Part shown: positions 12,883-20,303 of the stretch, in pieces
Layout of the letters: each line of letters starts with the position of its first letter
Position numbering within the stretch: position 1 is the stretch's first letter
Assembly: GCA_031261385.1 (NCBI GenBank)
Contig: JAISJS010000272.1
Span: 1 to 20,303, forward strand
Length of the DNA: 20,303 nt
Source: Treponema sp.
GTDB lineage: Bacteria > Spirochaetota > Spirochaetia > Treponematales > Breznakiellaceae
Reading direction: 5' to 3'
Notes under the pieces: generated by a model
Told to the model about the DNA's origin: nothing
What the model saw: the letters and a program-made list of their open reading frames with translations, nothing else
The model's database searches: none
Position numbers and translations under genes: made by a program

Positions 12883-13795
12883 CACAAAAGAATATGTCGA
12901 TTCCCTGTTTTCAGGATACGAACAAACCGATGCCCTCGCCGACTTTACGGAAGAATTGCGGAGCAATTTGGACGATAAAATCAGTAATTTGCTCAAAAAA
13001 GGCATGGATGCGCAAGCGGCGTTCGACAAGGCGACTACGGAGCTTGGCGATATTTCCGCCCTTGCCGATGAAATCAGCCTGAAAAAACGGCAGGAAGTTT
13101 TTGAGGACGCCTACATGGACATCAAACAGTACATGAAGCCGCCGCGCGTTGTGGGGTATGTTGCATTTGGGGTGACGCTGTTATTCGGCATTATTGTTGC
13201 GTTGATTGTCTATTTTACCGATGGAAACTACCTGCCCATGGAAGATTTTCTTGGCACAGCAGAGCATTTGACCGGCGTATTTGCTTCGTTCATGCCGTTT
13301 TTTGTTGCCGCTGTTGCCGGTTTTACCTTTTTGGGTCTCACCCAGGAACTGGCAGACAGCTATCCGGTATCAAAGAAACGCGCCGTCTGGTATGCCGCCG
13401 CGGCGGCCGTCCTTGCGTTCGGTATCTCGATATTTCCGGTTGTTTATTTTGCAGAAGAGGCGGGACTTATGCCGGCAATCGCCACACTGATCCCGTTCGT
13501 ACTTCCCGGCGGCGGTCTGCTTGCATTCCTTGTGCTGACCGAAAAAAGCCGTCTGAAACCCTGGGCCCAAGCCCGCTATGCGGAAACGATAAAACGCGAA
13601 CACGAACTGTGGCGCGACCCGGCAACCGCCGACCGCTTTGGGATGTTCTCCGGCGCAATATGGATTTTCGCGTTTGCGGTATTCATGACGCTGGGTTTCT
13701 TAATCGGATTTAAGTATTCCTGGCTGGCATTTGTGTTTGCAACGGCGATTCAGTGCGTGGTGCAGGGAGCGATGATGGGAAAAAAGAAAAATTAA
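12875..13795 (+). CDS. Six-TM membrane protein with a DUF1700-like N-terminus
   Basis: This 306-residue protein starts at ATG 12875, inside the end of padR, with GGAGG at 12864-12868. An upstream extension of the frame is inside padR and can be ignored. Residues 1-85 are a soluble helical domain (EYVDSLFSGYEQTDALADF, then LLKKGMDAQAAFDKATTELG) like the permease-prefix/DUF1700 domains that accompany PadR genes. Six hydrophobic segments follow at about 92-114, 135-155, 170-192, 199-221, 257-279 and 281-301. No ATPase or transporter signature is visible. PadR plus this type of membrane protein is a known Firmicute gene pair linked with envelope stress, and its exact role here is unknown. Confidence 0.75.
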   Translation: MNSTKEYVDSLFSGYEQTDALADFTEELRSNLDDKISNLLKKGMDAQAAFDKATTELGDISALADEISLKKRQEVFEDAYMDIKQYMKPPRVVGYVAFGVTLLFGIIVALIVYFTDGNYLPMEDFLGTAEHLTGVFASFMPFFVAAVAGFTFLGLTQELADSYPVSKKRAVWYAAAAAVLAFGISIFPVVYFAEEAGLMPAIATLIPFVLPGGGLLAFLVLTEKSRLKPWAQARYAETIKREHELWRDPATADRFGMFSGAIWIFAFAVFMTLGFLIGFKYSWLAFVFATAIQCVVQGAMMGKKKN

Positions 13796-13866
13796 GGGGA
13801 ATTATTTGATTTTTTGTCCAATTCTCCGGATTTTTTTATGGTTAAAAAAACTATTAATAAAATTTT

Positions 13867-13872
13867 TATAAT
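13867..13872 (+). promoter_or_regulatory. Candidate -10 box for fliS-flgN
   Basis: A perfect TATAAT lies 40 bp before the fliS start. No good -35 is present at 16-18 bp (the region is an A-run). GCCGAAAA directly after it resembles a sigma-28 -10 (GCCGATAA), but no TAAA lies 14-16 bp upstream. The promoter class is therefore open. Confidence 0.35.
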
Positions 13873-13911
13873 GCCGAAAATGAAAGATAGACGTAACGGA
13901 GGGGAACCATT

Positions 13912-14358
13912 TTGGCATATAAAAACGGATTATCGGCCTACAAAGAAACCAGGATACAAACCGCAAGCCAGGGGCAGCTTATCATCATGTTGTATGATGA
14001 GGCGGTCAAACAGCTGGATAGAGCCCTGGAATTGCTGAAAATGAACAATTCCGGAAAGAAAGATCCCGGAAAAATCGAACAAATCAGCAAGGCAATCCTC
14101 AAAACACAGGAAATTGTCACCGAATTAATGGTTTCTTTGGACTTTGATCAGGGGGGAGACATCGCAAAGAACCTCTTTTCCCTGTATACCTGGTTCAATC
14201 AGGAGCTTCTTGAGGCCAATATCAAGCAGGATCTGCGGCGAATTACCACGGTCAGGAACATGTTGAATGAACTGCGGGGCGCCTGGAGTGAAATTGCAGC
14301 CAAAAATAACGCCGAAACCGCCAATCGCGAGGTTTCAGGCGTAAATATTGCCGGATAA
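13912..14358 (+). CDS. fliS: Flagellar export chaperone FliS
   Basis: The 148-residue protein binds the C-terminus of newly made flagellin, keeps it unfolded and delivers it to the type III export gate. The family start is clear: MAYKNGLSAYKETRIQTASQ, then LIIMLYDEAVKQLDRALELL. The rest is four-helix (KISKAILKTQEIVTELMVSL-like, FSLYTWFNQELLEANI), typical of FliS. The C-terminal tail ends in a short polar segment. The start is TTG at 13912, preceded by GGAGGGG at 7 nt. This choice is firm because the conserved N-terminus begins there. flgN follows in the same operon with a ribosome site next to the fliS stop. In spirochaetes this pair often lies outside the main flagellar cluster, as here. Confidence 0.92.
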   Translation: MAYKNGLSAYKETRIQTASQGQLIIMLYDEAVKQLDRALELLKMNNSGKKDPGKIEQISKAILKTQEIVTELMVSLDFDQGGDIAKNLFSLYTWFNQELLEANIKQDLRRITTVRNMLNELRGAWSEIAAKNNAETANREVSGVNIAG

Positions 14359-14367
14359 GGGGGGAAT

Positions 14368-14898
14368 ATGACGGCGTTTGCGGAAAAAACTCAGGAATTG
14401 ACAAACATTAGCCCGGAAGAGCTTGCCCAGCGGGTAGCTGTTTTAAAACGTTTCAAGATTCTGTTGACCCAGCAGCGGGACCGTTTCCGCTCCTACCTTG
14501 AGGTTCTGGATAAACAGAAGGACATTATTGAAACCGGCAGCGCCGAGGATCTTCTGGCCCATGTAGAGCTTGAAGAGAAGATTGTCGCCGATATTTTCTC
14601 CATCCAAAAGGTGATAAATCCCCTTGAGGATATGTACCATGCGGCGATTTCCACGTACGGCAGCAGCCGCGGCGCCCATGCGGAGGATTCTTCGGATGTA
14701 CCGGACCTTAAGTCTGCCCTGGACGACCTTAAAAACGAGGCGGTTATCCGCTCTACCCGGAACAAGGAACTGCTCTCCAAACGTATGGTGGAACTCCGCA
14801 CCGAGATCAAGACCCTGCGGAACAATCCCTATGCCGCGGCAGGCAGACGGTCGGCGTACGGCGCCAATACCGCAAGTCTGATAGATATTTCAGGCTAG
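14368..14898 (+). CDS. FlgN-like flagellar chaperone
   Basis: This 176-residue helical protein is probably the FlgN chaperone for the hook-associated proteins FlgK and FlgL. It has the family's long N-terminal coiled region (PEELAQRVAVLKRFKILLTQ, then RDRFRSYLEVLDKQKDI and LLAHVELEEKIVADIFSIQK) followed by a second helical block (RNKELLSKRMVELRTEIKTL). FlgN is poorly conserved, so the call rests on the helical pattern, size and position next to fliS. The ATG follows a G-rich ribosome site that starts next to the fliS stop codon, with 9 bp between the genes. The C-terminal 30 residues (Ala, Arg, Tyr-rich) look disordered and may be the substrate-binding tail. Confidence 0.75.
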   Translation: MTAFAEKTQELTNISPEELAQRVAVLKRFKILLTQQRDRFRSYLEVLDKQKDIIETGSAEDLLAHVELEEKIVADIFSIQKVINPLEDMYHAAISTYGSSRGAHAEDSSDVPDLKSALDDLKNEAVIRSTRNKELLSKRMVELRTEIKTLRNNPYAAAGRRSAYGANTASLIDISG

Positions 14899-15074
14899 TG
14901 TAGTGTAATAAACAGAAGACAGAACCGCAGAGAACGCAGAGGGGTGCACGCGAAAGCGTGCAAACGCGGAGAGCGCGGAGTGGAAAAGACAAGAGAATTT
15001 AAAGTTTATTTGGTATTCTCTGCGTCCTCTGCGCCTACTCCGTGTTCTCTGCGGTTTCTCTTCATTTTTCTTAT
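14899..15074. repeat. Large imperfect inverted repeat between flgN and addA
   Basis: The 176-bp gap between convergent flgN and addA is almost filled by a GCAGAG-type inverted repeat. AACCGCAGAGAAC (14923-14935) pairs perfectly with GTTCTCTGCGGTT (15044-15056), and iterated GCAGAG/GCGGAG units lie inside. A separate hairpin TGCACGC-GAAA-GCGTGCA (14945-14962) has a GNRA-type loop. The core resembles the inner repeat of MITE element 1 (AACCGCAGAGAACGCAGAG), but the CAATTCC ends are absent and no flanking duplication is clear. It may act as a bidirectional terminator for both genes. Confidence 0.7.
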
Positions 15075-18000
15075 TTAGCGTAACAAATTTTCCCGCAAAC
15101 AGTCCTCTATGGCAAATCCTTTTGCCGCTTCTGTCATTTCTACCGCATGTCCGGTGCGGAGGTAGTACAGCCACACACGGCATTCTTTTTTATGCCCGTG
15201 TCCCAACAGGTCCATGCCGGCGCGGTAATAAAAGGCCATCTGCGCCGTATGCTCTGCCGGTTCCTCAATACTGTCCGTTTTAAAATCCACCACGGTAACT
15301 GCATGATCATCTTCGAAGATCAAATCGATAGATCCATTGATAAAAGTTTTCCCAAAGAGGCTGCGGAAGGCATATTCATTTTCCCGCAGGGCGGCGTTTT
15401 GCGCGGCCTTGCCCAGCTTTGATGCGATGAATTTTTCTGCAAGCGCTTTTCCCGCATTAAGCAGCGTATCCGCTTCTTTGGGGCTCAAATGGCCGCCGAG
15501 CTTTGCAGGGATAACTGCTTCTTCACCTTTCATCAGGGCTTCCACGCAGCCGTGGGCGATGGTTCCAAAGTCGGCGGCGCTAAAGGACGTAAGGATATTG
15601 TCAACACCGGTGAATATTTCGGCGGCGCTTTGACCGGAATTTTCTTTATCCACGGCGAACACAGGCGGTGCGGCAATGATCCCGGTTGATTCACGGAATG
15701 ATGTCGGAGTCAGGTGATTGGTTTTAATATCCGGGGTGGTAATTATATTTTCTGTCTTAATATTGTCGTAATAAGGCGCCGCCGTTTCAAAAAATTTTAC
15801 AAGCCCGTTTTGGTCATTGTAAAAAGTGATCCCCCGGTGTTCACGTTTTTTGATGTAGTCAGGATTGCAGGCAGGAATGGCTTCCAGTGTAAATATTGAT
15901 GCGGCGTCTTTAGCCATCGATCCGTCCTCCGCTATCCGTGCGGTAAGCGCAGGGAACAGCAGACCGAAGAACGTGTCGTTGTCAAGAATGGAATCCCCTT
16001 TGATGCGGAGGGTTCCTCCTTTTGTATCATTGCTTTCCTGATTTTCAAGTTTTTTTGAAACGGAATCTTTGAGCCGGAGCGGAAAATTTTCTGAAGCAGG
16101 AAAATCTTTTCCATAGGTAAAACTGCCTGAAAGATACAATTCTTTTTCCGCGCGGGTCATGGCCACGTAGAGCAGCCGCCGCAGCTCTGCGGTTTTTTTC
16201 TGTTTTTCAAGGGCCTTGCCCTGTTCATAAAAAAAGTTCTGCCGCATATTGGGTATGCCTTCGCAGGACGGCGGCATGGGCGGATTAAACGAAAGCGATC
16301 CTTCGGCTGTCCGGAAAATTTCTCCTTCATTACCGTTGTTCCTGCTGTGGTTTCCGCAGCAGCAGATAAACACCACGGGGAATTCCAGCCCCTTGCTTTT
16401 ATGTATCGTCATAAGGTGCACTGCGCCGGATCGTTCAAGGGGAATGTCCATGTCATCCGGTGAATCTCCGTTTTCCTTCATGGCAAGGAGCTTGTCGGTA
16501 AAGGCGGCAATGCTTAATCCTTCGGCGTCTGCATTTACCGCAAGGCTGAAAAGATAATCGTACAATTCCCGGTAGACGATCGTTTGAGGATTCCATTCGG
16601 TTTCATACCGGTAGCCCCGGGCATACCACAGTTCGCTGATCATGGCGCTTACCGTTTTTTCCGGTATCTCCGTCAAAATATTTTCATAAAACTTTTGCCC
16701 CTCTGCATAGTTAGTGCGGTCTTCTTCGGAAAGCAGGGGAAGCGCATCATCTGTGAACGGCCCGGTTTTATTTTCCGGGCAGTGTTGGGCAAGGCAGACG
16801 GTAAGCCCCCCGAGGGAAAGACCCACAAACGGAGAGCGGAGGGTTTCCGCATAGGCTGCGGTATCCATCGGATAAGAGGCAAGCCTGAGAACGGCCAGTA
16901 TATCGTTGACCGGTCCGTCGGAAAAAAATCCGCCAATCCCGTCACTGGTATAGGGGATGTTGAGAAACCGCAGGTGTTTTTCAAACAGTTTCTGGGGACC
17001 GCGGGAACGGAACAGGATCGCTATATCACCTGCCTGATATTTTTTTTCGTCGATAAATTTTTTGATGCGCTCTGCGGTAAAGACCGCTTCGCTTTCATTG
17101 GCGGAAAATTCATCAGCTTCTGCGTCATCATTAACACTGCCTTCATCAGTATCATCTGTTTTTTCTTTTTTGGTTTTATCAAAGATGCAAACGGTCAGTT
17201 TGCCTTCACCTTTAATGCCCGACGCCAAAGGCCGGTAGGCGGCTTCAAAATGCGGCAGCGGGTTGTCCTTGTTTTCCGGGGCAAAAACTGCCGGGAACAG
17301 ATTTAAAGGTTCGGTTCCTGCGGGATCGTACACGCTGCCCCCAAAGAGGGCATTAAACGAACCAATGAGCGTGGGGGCAGAACGGTAATTTTTTAAGAGG
17401 GGCAATTCATCACCGGCTAATTGATCCTTAAGGGAATTAAAGGCTGAGACATCGGCGCCGCGGAAACGGTAGATCGACTGCTTTTCATCACCCACGAAAA
17501 AAAGTTTTCCCGGGGCAATACTTGAGGCCTGCGGAATGCCTGCGGTTTCCGTATCAGGTTTTTCGGCGAGCAGGAAAAGCAATTCCTTTTGCAGTTCATT
17601 GTTATCCTGGAACTCGTCAATCATGATGGTTTCCACGGATTTTTTTTCGTTCTGCCTGATATCGGGATGATCCCGGAGTATCGCACGGGCAAGCCGCGCG
17701 GCATCGGTAAAGGTAAGGATCCCTTCGCTTCGTTTTCTCAAGAGAAATAAATCCTGAAATTCATTGAGCAGGGTCATCAGGGAAAGAATGATCCCGGCCT
17801 GCATGAAGAACACCGCCAGCGAAGAAAATTCGAGGAACAGTTTTTTTATTTCCTTGATAAGTTCTTTTGCATCTGCATACTCTTTTTTACCAACATTGAG
17901 TTTGATTGCGGTAAGGATGTTGACACATTTCAAACTCTGCAATAACGCGGATTGCATGGGATCGTTTTCCGCAGCAGATACACATTCTGTACTGTCAAGG

Positions 18001-18782
18001 GAGCTTAATTTTTTAAAATATGAAAGCAGGGAAGTTTCACCGGGGAAAATGTCCCGGTTCTTATGAGCCATTTCCAACGCCGGCAAAAGCTGGGCAATCA
18101 ATTTGTCACCCGGATCGCCGTTTTGTACAATAGCGGCTAACTCATCTATCAGACTCTGAAATTTTTCAATAATTTCCTGCCAATGCTTTGTGGCAATTTC
18201 ACCCTGCTGTAACGCCTCCCCCCTAAAGTCCGGCTTTTCATCAATGTAGCTAAAATTTAAAACCGTCTCCGCAAAGATATCCCCTGCGACATCAACCGGT
18301 TTCTTTTTCCGGTAGAGCTTTTCGATTGCGGGATGATGACGGCGGGCAATAATAAACGGAAGCGCTTCCTCGGCGGCGATTTCCCTGCAGCGATTTTCAT
18401 CGAGGGTAAAATCCGGGCTGATGCCGTAACGCGATGCGGCCTGCTTTACCACGGTGGTACAGTAGGAATCCAGCGTCTGTATCCTGGCATGGAAAAAATC
18501 CTGTATTCCCTTTTTCGCAAGATCCCTGCCCGGCGATGCGGAATCCGAAGCAATAATGCTTAAGTCCCGGTGAATACGCCGGTACATCTGGGCCGCGGCT
18601 TTTTTGGTAAAGGTCAGGGTAAGTATACGGTCAACAGGATATTTTTTTTCGGTAACAAGCCGGGCATAACGCCCTGCCAGTACCGTTGTTTTCCCCGACC
18701 CGGCGCCTGCGGCAACCACGGTATTTGTGTCGCAGCCTATCGCCGCTTCCTGCTGGGGGTTGAGTTCCCTGCGATCAGCCAT
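15075..18782 (-). CDS. addA: AddA-type helicase-nuclease subunit
   Basis: A 1235-residue UvrD-like helicase with a C-terminal nuclease, the AddA subunit that unwinds and trims double-strand breaks before RecA loading. Motifs: Q LNPQQ (7-11), Walker A GAGSGKT (26-32), motif II IDEFQDNN (388-395), motif III GDEKQSIYRFRGADV (about 430-444), IHKSKGLEFPVVF (about 793-805) and RRLLYVAMTRAEKELYL (about 866-882). The nuclease domain shows a His (about 1076, HGCVEALM) and the PD-(D/E)XK core GSIDLIF...VVDFKTD (about 1147-1167), then QMAFYYRA (about 1180). All key residues are present, so both activities are expected. Two acidic low-complexity linkers occur (about 410-425 and 555-575). The start overlaps the addB stop by 8 nt, with GGAGG 4 nt upstream. 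Confidence 0.93.
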   Translation of the reverse strand: MADRRELNPQQEAAIGCDTNTVVAAGAGSGKTTVLAGRYARLVTEKKYPVDRILTLTFTKKAAAQMYRRIHRDLSIIASDSASPGRDLAKKGIQDFFHARIQTLDSYCTTVVKQAASRYGISPDFTLDENRCREIAAEEALPFIIARRHHPAIEKLYRKKKPVDVAGDIFAETVLNFSYIDEKPDFRGEALQQGEIATKHWQEIIEKFQSLIDELAAIVQNGDPGDKLIAQLLPALEMAHKNRDIFPGETSLLSYFKKLSSLDSTECVSAAENDPMQSALLQSLKCVNILTAIKLNVGKKEYADAKELIKEIKKLFLEFSSLAVFFMQAGIILSLMTLLNEFQDLFLLRKRSEGILTFTDAARLARAILRDHPDIRQNEKKSVETIMIDEFQDNNELQKELLFLLAEKPDTETAGIPQASSIAPGKLFFVGDEKQSIYRFRGADVSAFNSLKDQLAGDELPLLKNYRSAPTLIGSFNALFGGSVYDPAGTEPLNLFPAVFAPENKDNPLPHFEAAYRPLASGIKGEGKLTVCIFDKTKKEKTDDTDEGSVNDDAEADEFSANESEAVFTAERIKKFIDEKKYQAGDIAILFRSRGPQKLFEKHLRFLNIPYTSDGIGGFFSDGPVNDILAVLRLASYPMDTAAYAETLRSPFVGLSLGGLTVCLAQHCPENKTGPFTDDALPLLSEEDRTNYAEGQKFYENILTEIPEKTVSAMISELWYARGYRYETEWNPQTIVYRELYDYLFSLAVNADAEGLSIAAFTDKLLAMKENGDSPDDMDIPLERSGAVHLMTIHKSKGLEFPVVFICCCGNHSRNNGNEGEIFRTAEGSLSFNPPMPPSCEGIPNMRQNFFYEQGKALEKQKKTAELRRLLYVAMTRAEKELYLSGSFTYGKDFPASENFPLRLKDSVSKKLENQESNDTKGGTLRIKGDSILDNDTFFGLLFPALTARIAEDGSMAKDAASIFTLEAIPACNPDYIKKREHRGITFYNDQNGLVKFFETAAPYYDNIKTENIITTPDIKTNHLTPTSFRESTGIIAAPPVFAVDKENSGQSAAEIFTGVDNILTSFSAADFGTIAHGCVEALMKGEEAVIPAKLGGHLSPKEADTLLNAGKALAEKFIASKLGKAAQNAALRENEYAFRSLFGKTFINGSIDLIFEDDHAVTVVDFKTDSIEEPAEHTAQMAFYYRAGMDLLGHGHKKECRVWLYYLRTGHAVEMTEAAKGFAIEDCLRENLLR

Positions 18783-20303
18783 GAGACCTCCGGTTTACCG
18801 CATACGTGGTTCTGCAAACGGCATGGTAATCACATGCGAAACATTTTTCTTCATCATCGCTGATCGTTGAGAAAGCCCCTGCCAACACCTCCTTGGCATA
18901 ACGTTCGGTTTTTTCATTAAATTCCGCCATTACCGCGTCAAATTTATTGTCCGCTTCCCCGGTGCGTTCAATGCGGTCTTTTTTAAAATACGGCTTTTCT
19001 TTTCCGTTGCTGCTGATAACGCCAAAAATTACGTTAGGCTCCGCTTTGAGGATGCTGAAGAAAAGCGCCGTGGACACGGTTTTATATCCGTTTTCCTCGG
19101 TAAGCCGCACATACATGGGAAGCTGAAAATCTTCAAGGCCATTGTCTCCGTCCCCGGTGCATAATCCATGATTCGGAGTACCGTACAGTTTAAAATCGAG
19201 AATGACGCTTTTGGGATTGGAGACGTCACTGCGATCTTCAAGCACACAATCTACTATACCGGTCAGAAAGTAAGGCTTTTCCAGAGGCGCATGGCTCAGT
19301 TTGAGTTCAGTGTCTGCAATATAGTAACCTGCAAAATAAGAAAGAATGGCGGTAAGGAAAATTACCAGCTGATCGAAAATACTTTGTTTTTCCGCACGGA
19401 TAAGCCGCGCGGTAAGGGCGCTTATTTTAAACTGTTCGTTTCCCGTCGAAAATTGACTGAGCGCCGCATCAACACTTTCGGTAACAAGGGCGGCATATTC
19501 GTCCGGGAGTAAGCCGTTTTCCGGCGGCAGGATCATTCCGCCGTTTTTTTCTTTGGCCTTTTTGAAAAAATGATCCAGCGCCGCGTGGTACAGGGACCCG
19601 ACAACGTTATCCGCCATCAGCGTTGTTTCCATGCGGACTTTTTCGAGGGCAAGTATTTCCCTAAAGAGCCACTGCAGGGCGCATTGATAATACGGCTTTA
19701 AGGCGGAAGCGGACACGCTTAATTTTCCGGGCATTGTTTTACTGCGGCAATAGCGGTTTTTAATCAGTTCCATAATCAGGGAATCCGGGCCGCCTTCCGG
19801 TGATTCTGCATGGCTTCTCCGTTTACGCCAGGCATTAAAGCCGTCGATCTGCTGCCGGTAAAATATTTGGGACGAATCAGAAATTTTCTTTCCCGCCTGG
19901 AGGTCCGAATATAATTCCTGCTCTTTTAAAAAGTGATCTTCGCTGAAAAGTATTTTATATTCATCAAGTTCCCCATAGCGTTTAACGGGCGCTCCGGGGG
20001 CATCAAGAAAACTGTGAGGAATTGCATAACCGGAAAAAGTTTCTTCGGCGCAAAAGAAAACCGCCTGATTGCGGGAATTCAGGGTATGGAGTTTGATAAA
20101 CGCCTCAGAGGCGTCGGTGTCTTCTATGCCTAATTTTTTCCGCTTATCGTCAAGTAAAAACGTAAGGCTGCCGAAAACCGCAGAAAGATTATCCTGAGAA
20201 GCGCCGATAACGATGTGGTACTCAAAGGGAACCTGGGCGGCGGTACGGTACGGCAGAATGGTCACTCCGGAAGAAAGCTGCTGGGGAAGGTAAAGCGTTT
20301 CAT
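18775..20303 (-). CDS. addB: AddB-type nuclease subunit, 5' end outside the window
   Basis: The visible part is the C-terminal half (about 509 residues) of AddB, the partner of AddA in double-strand-break processing. The frame is open up to the right edge, so the real start lies beyond it. A GTG at 20265 is an internal codon, not a credible start, because the coding residues before it (TLYLPQQLSSG) fit the protein. The PD-(D/E)XK nuclease core is GIVDCVLED...VILDFKLYG (near 19185-19270). The Fe-S staple is conserved: a first Cys in YYQCALQWLF (near 19680) and C-x2-C-x5-C in CFACDYHAVC (near 18815-18845). Co-transcription with addA is shown by the 8-nt overlap. Confidence 0.9.
   Translation of the reverse strand, partial: ETLYLPQQLSSGVTILPYRTAAQVPFEYHIVIGASQDNLSAVFGSLTFLLDDKRKKLGIEDTDASEAFIKLHTLNSRNQAVFFCAEETFSGYAIPHSFLDAPGAPVKRYGELDEYKILFSEDHFLKEQELYSDLQAGKKISDSSQIFYRQQIDGFNAWRKRRSHAESPEGGPDSLIMELIKNRYCRSKTMPGKLSVSASALKPYYQCALQWLFREILALEKVRMETTLMADNVVGSLYHAALDHFFKKAKEKNGGMILPPENGLLPDEYAALVTESVDAALSQFSTGNEQFKISALTARLIRAEKQSIFDQLVIFLTAILSYFAGYYIADTELKLSHAPLEKPYFLTGIVDCVLEDRSDVSNPKSVILDFKLYGTPNHGLCTGDGDNGLEDFQLPMYVRLTEENGYKTVSTALFFSILKAEPNVIFGVISSNGKEKPYFKKDRIERTGEADNKFDAVMAEFNEKTERYAKEVLAGAFSTISDDEEKCFACDYHAVCRTTYAVNRRSHG

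Noticed and set aside
13843..13880. Sigma-28 flagellar promoter before fliS
   Set aside because: GCCGAAAA fits the -10, but the nearest TAAA boxes are 11 and 26 bp upstream instead of 14-16 bp, so the match is not supported.
14899..15074. CRISPR array or short direct repeats
   Set aside because: The GCAGAG units are irregular and arranged as an inverted repeat. There are no equal-length spacers and no cas genes.
18775..20265. Complete addB-like gene starting at GTG 20265
   Set aside because: The frame stays open to the window edge with protein-like sequence, so the gene is partial and starts outside.

Overview
The window looks like chromosomal DNA from a treponeme-type spirochaete, possibly one of the gut-associated Treponema lineages. 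The clues are spirochaete-style lipoprotein signal peptides, a LolA-like carrier, an isolated fliS-flgN chaperone pair as seen in spirochaetes, AddAB instead of RecBCD, and intermediate GC. The genus call is an inference; no rRNA or other marker gene is present.

Left end (1-1293). A strong promoter with two palindromic operators sits over the start site of a small lipoprotein gene. Next comes a decaying minus-strand operon of two very small genes. The first has its own promoter and a good ribosome site but carries a one-base frameshift in an A6 run. The second is cut after about 20 codons by a 203-bp non-autonomous element. A related 141-bp element lies just beyond. Both elements share terminal inverted repeats (CAGCAATTCCAAATT / AATTTGGAATTACTG) and both are flanked by perfect 9-bp target duplications, so they are MITE-like transposed elements.

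Minus-strand operon (8742 down to 1294). The order is a LolA-like carrier, a RodZ-like HTH membrane protein, RimO (ribosomal protein S12 methylthiotransferase), an HSL-type alpha/beta hydrolase, the UvrD/PcrA helicase and an aminotransferase-fold protein without a visible catalytic lysine. Gaps are 2-34 bp, so the genes are probably co-transcribed from a promoter at about 8768-8795. This joins envelope assembly, cell shape, ribosome modification and DNA repair in one unit.

Middle (8822-12347). A lipoprotein of the M15 (VanY-like) DD-peptidase family is transcribed divergently from the lolA-like gene. It is followed by a small XRE-type HTH protein that converges on ftsH, the membrane AAA+ zinc protease.

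Right half (12491-20303). A PadR regulator overlaps a six-TM membrane protein gene, an arrangement typical of Firmicutes and possibly acquired. Then come fliS-flgN (flagellar export chaperones). A large inverted repeat at 14899-15074 separates them from the convergent addB-addA pair, which encodes the helicase-nuclease that processes double-strand breaks. addB runs off the right edge.

Several coding genes (M15 peptidase, rimO, uvrD, possibly the rodZ-like gene) hold short in-frame palindromic inserts. No CRISPR array, defence island, tRNA or rRNA was seen. The most unusual signals are the MITE pair with clean target duplications, the small broken operon they sit in, and the in-gene palindromes.
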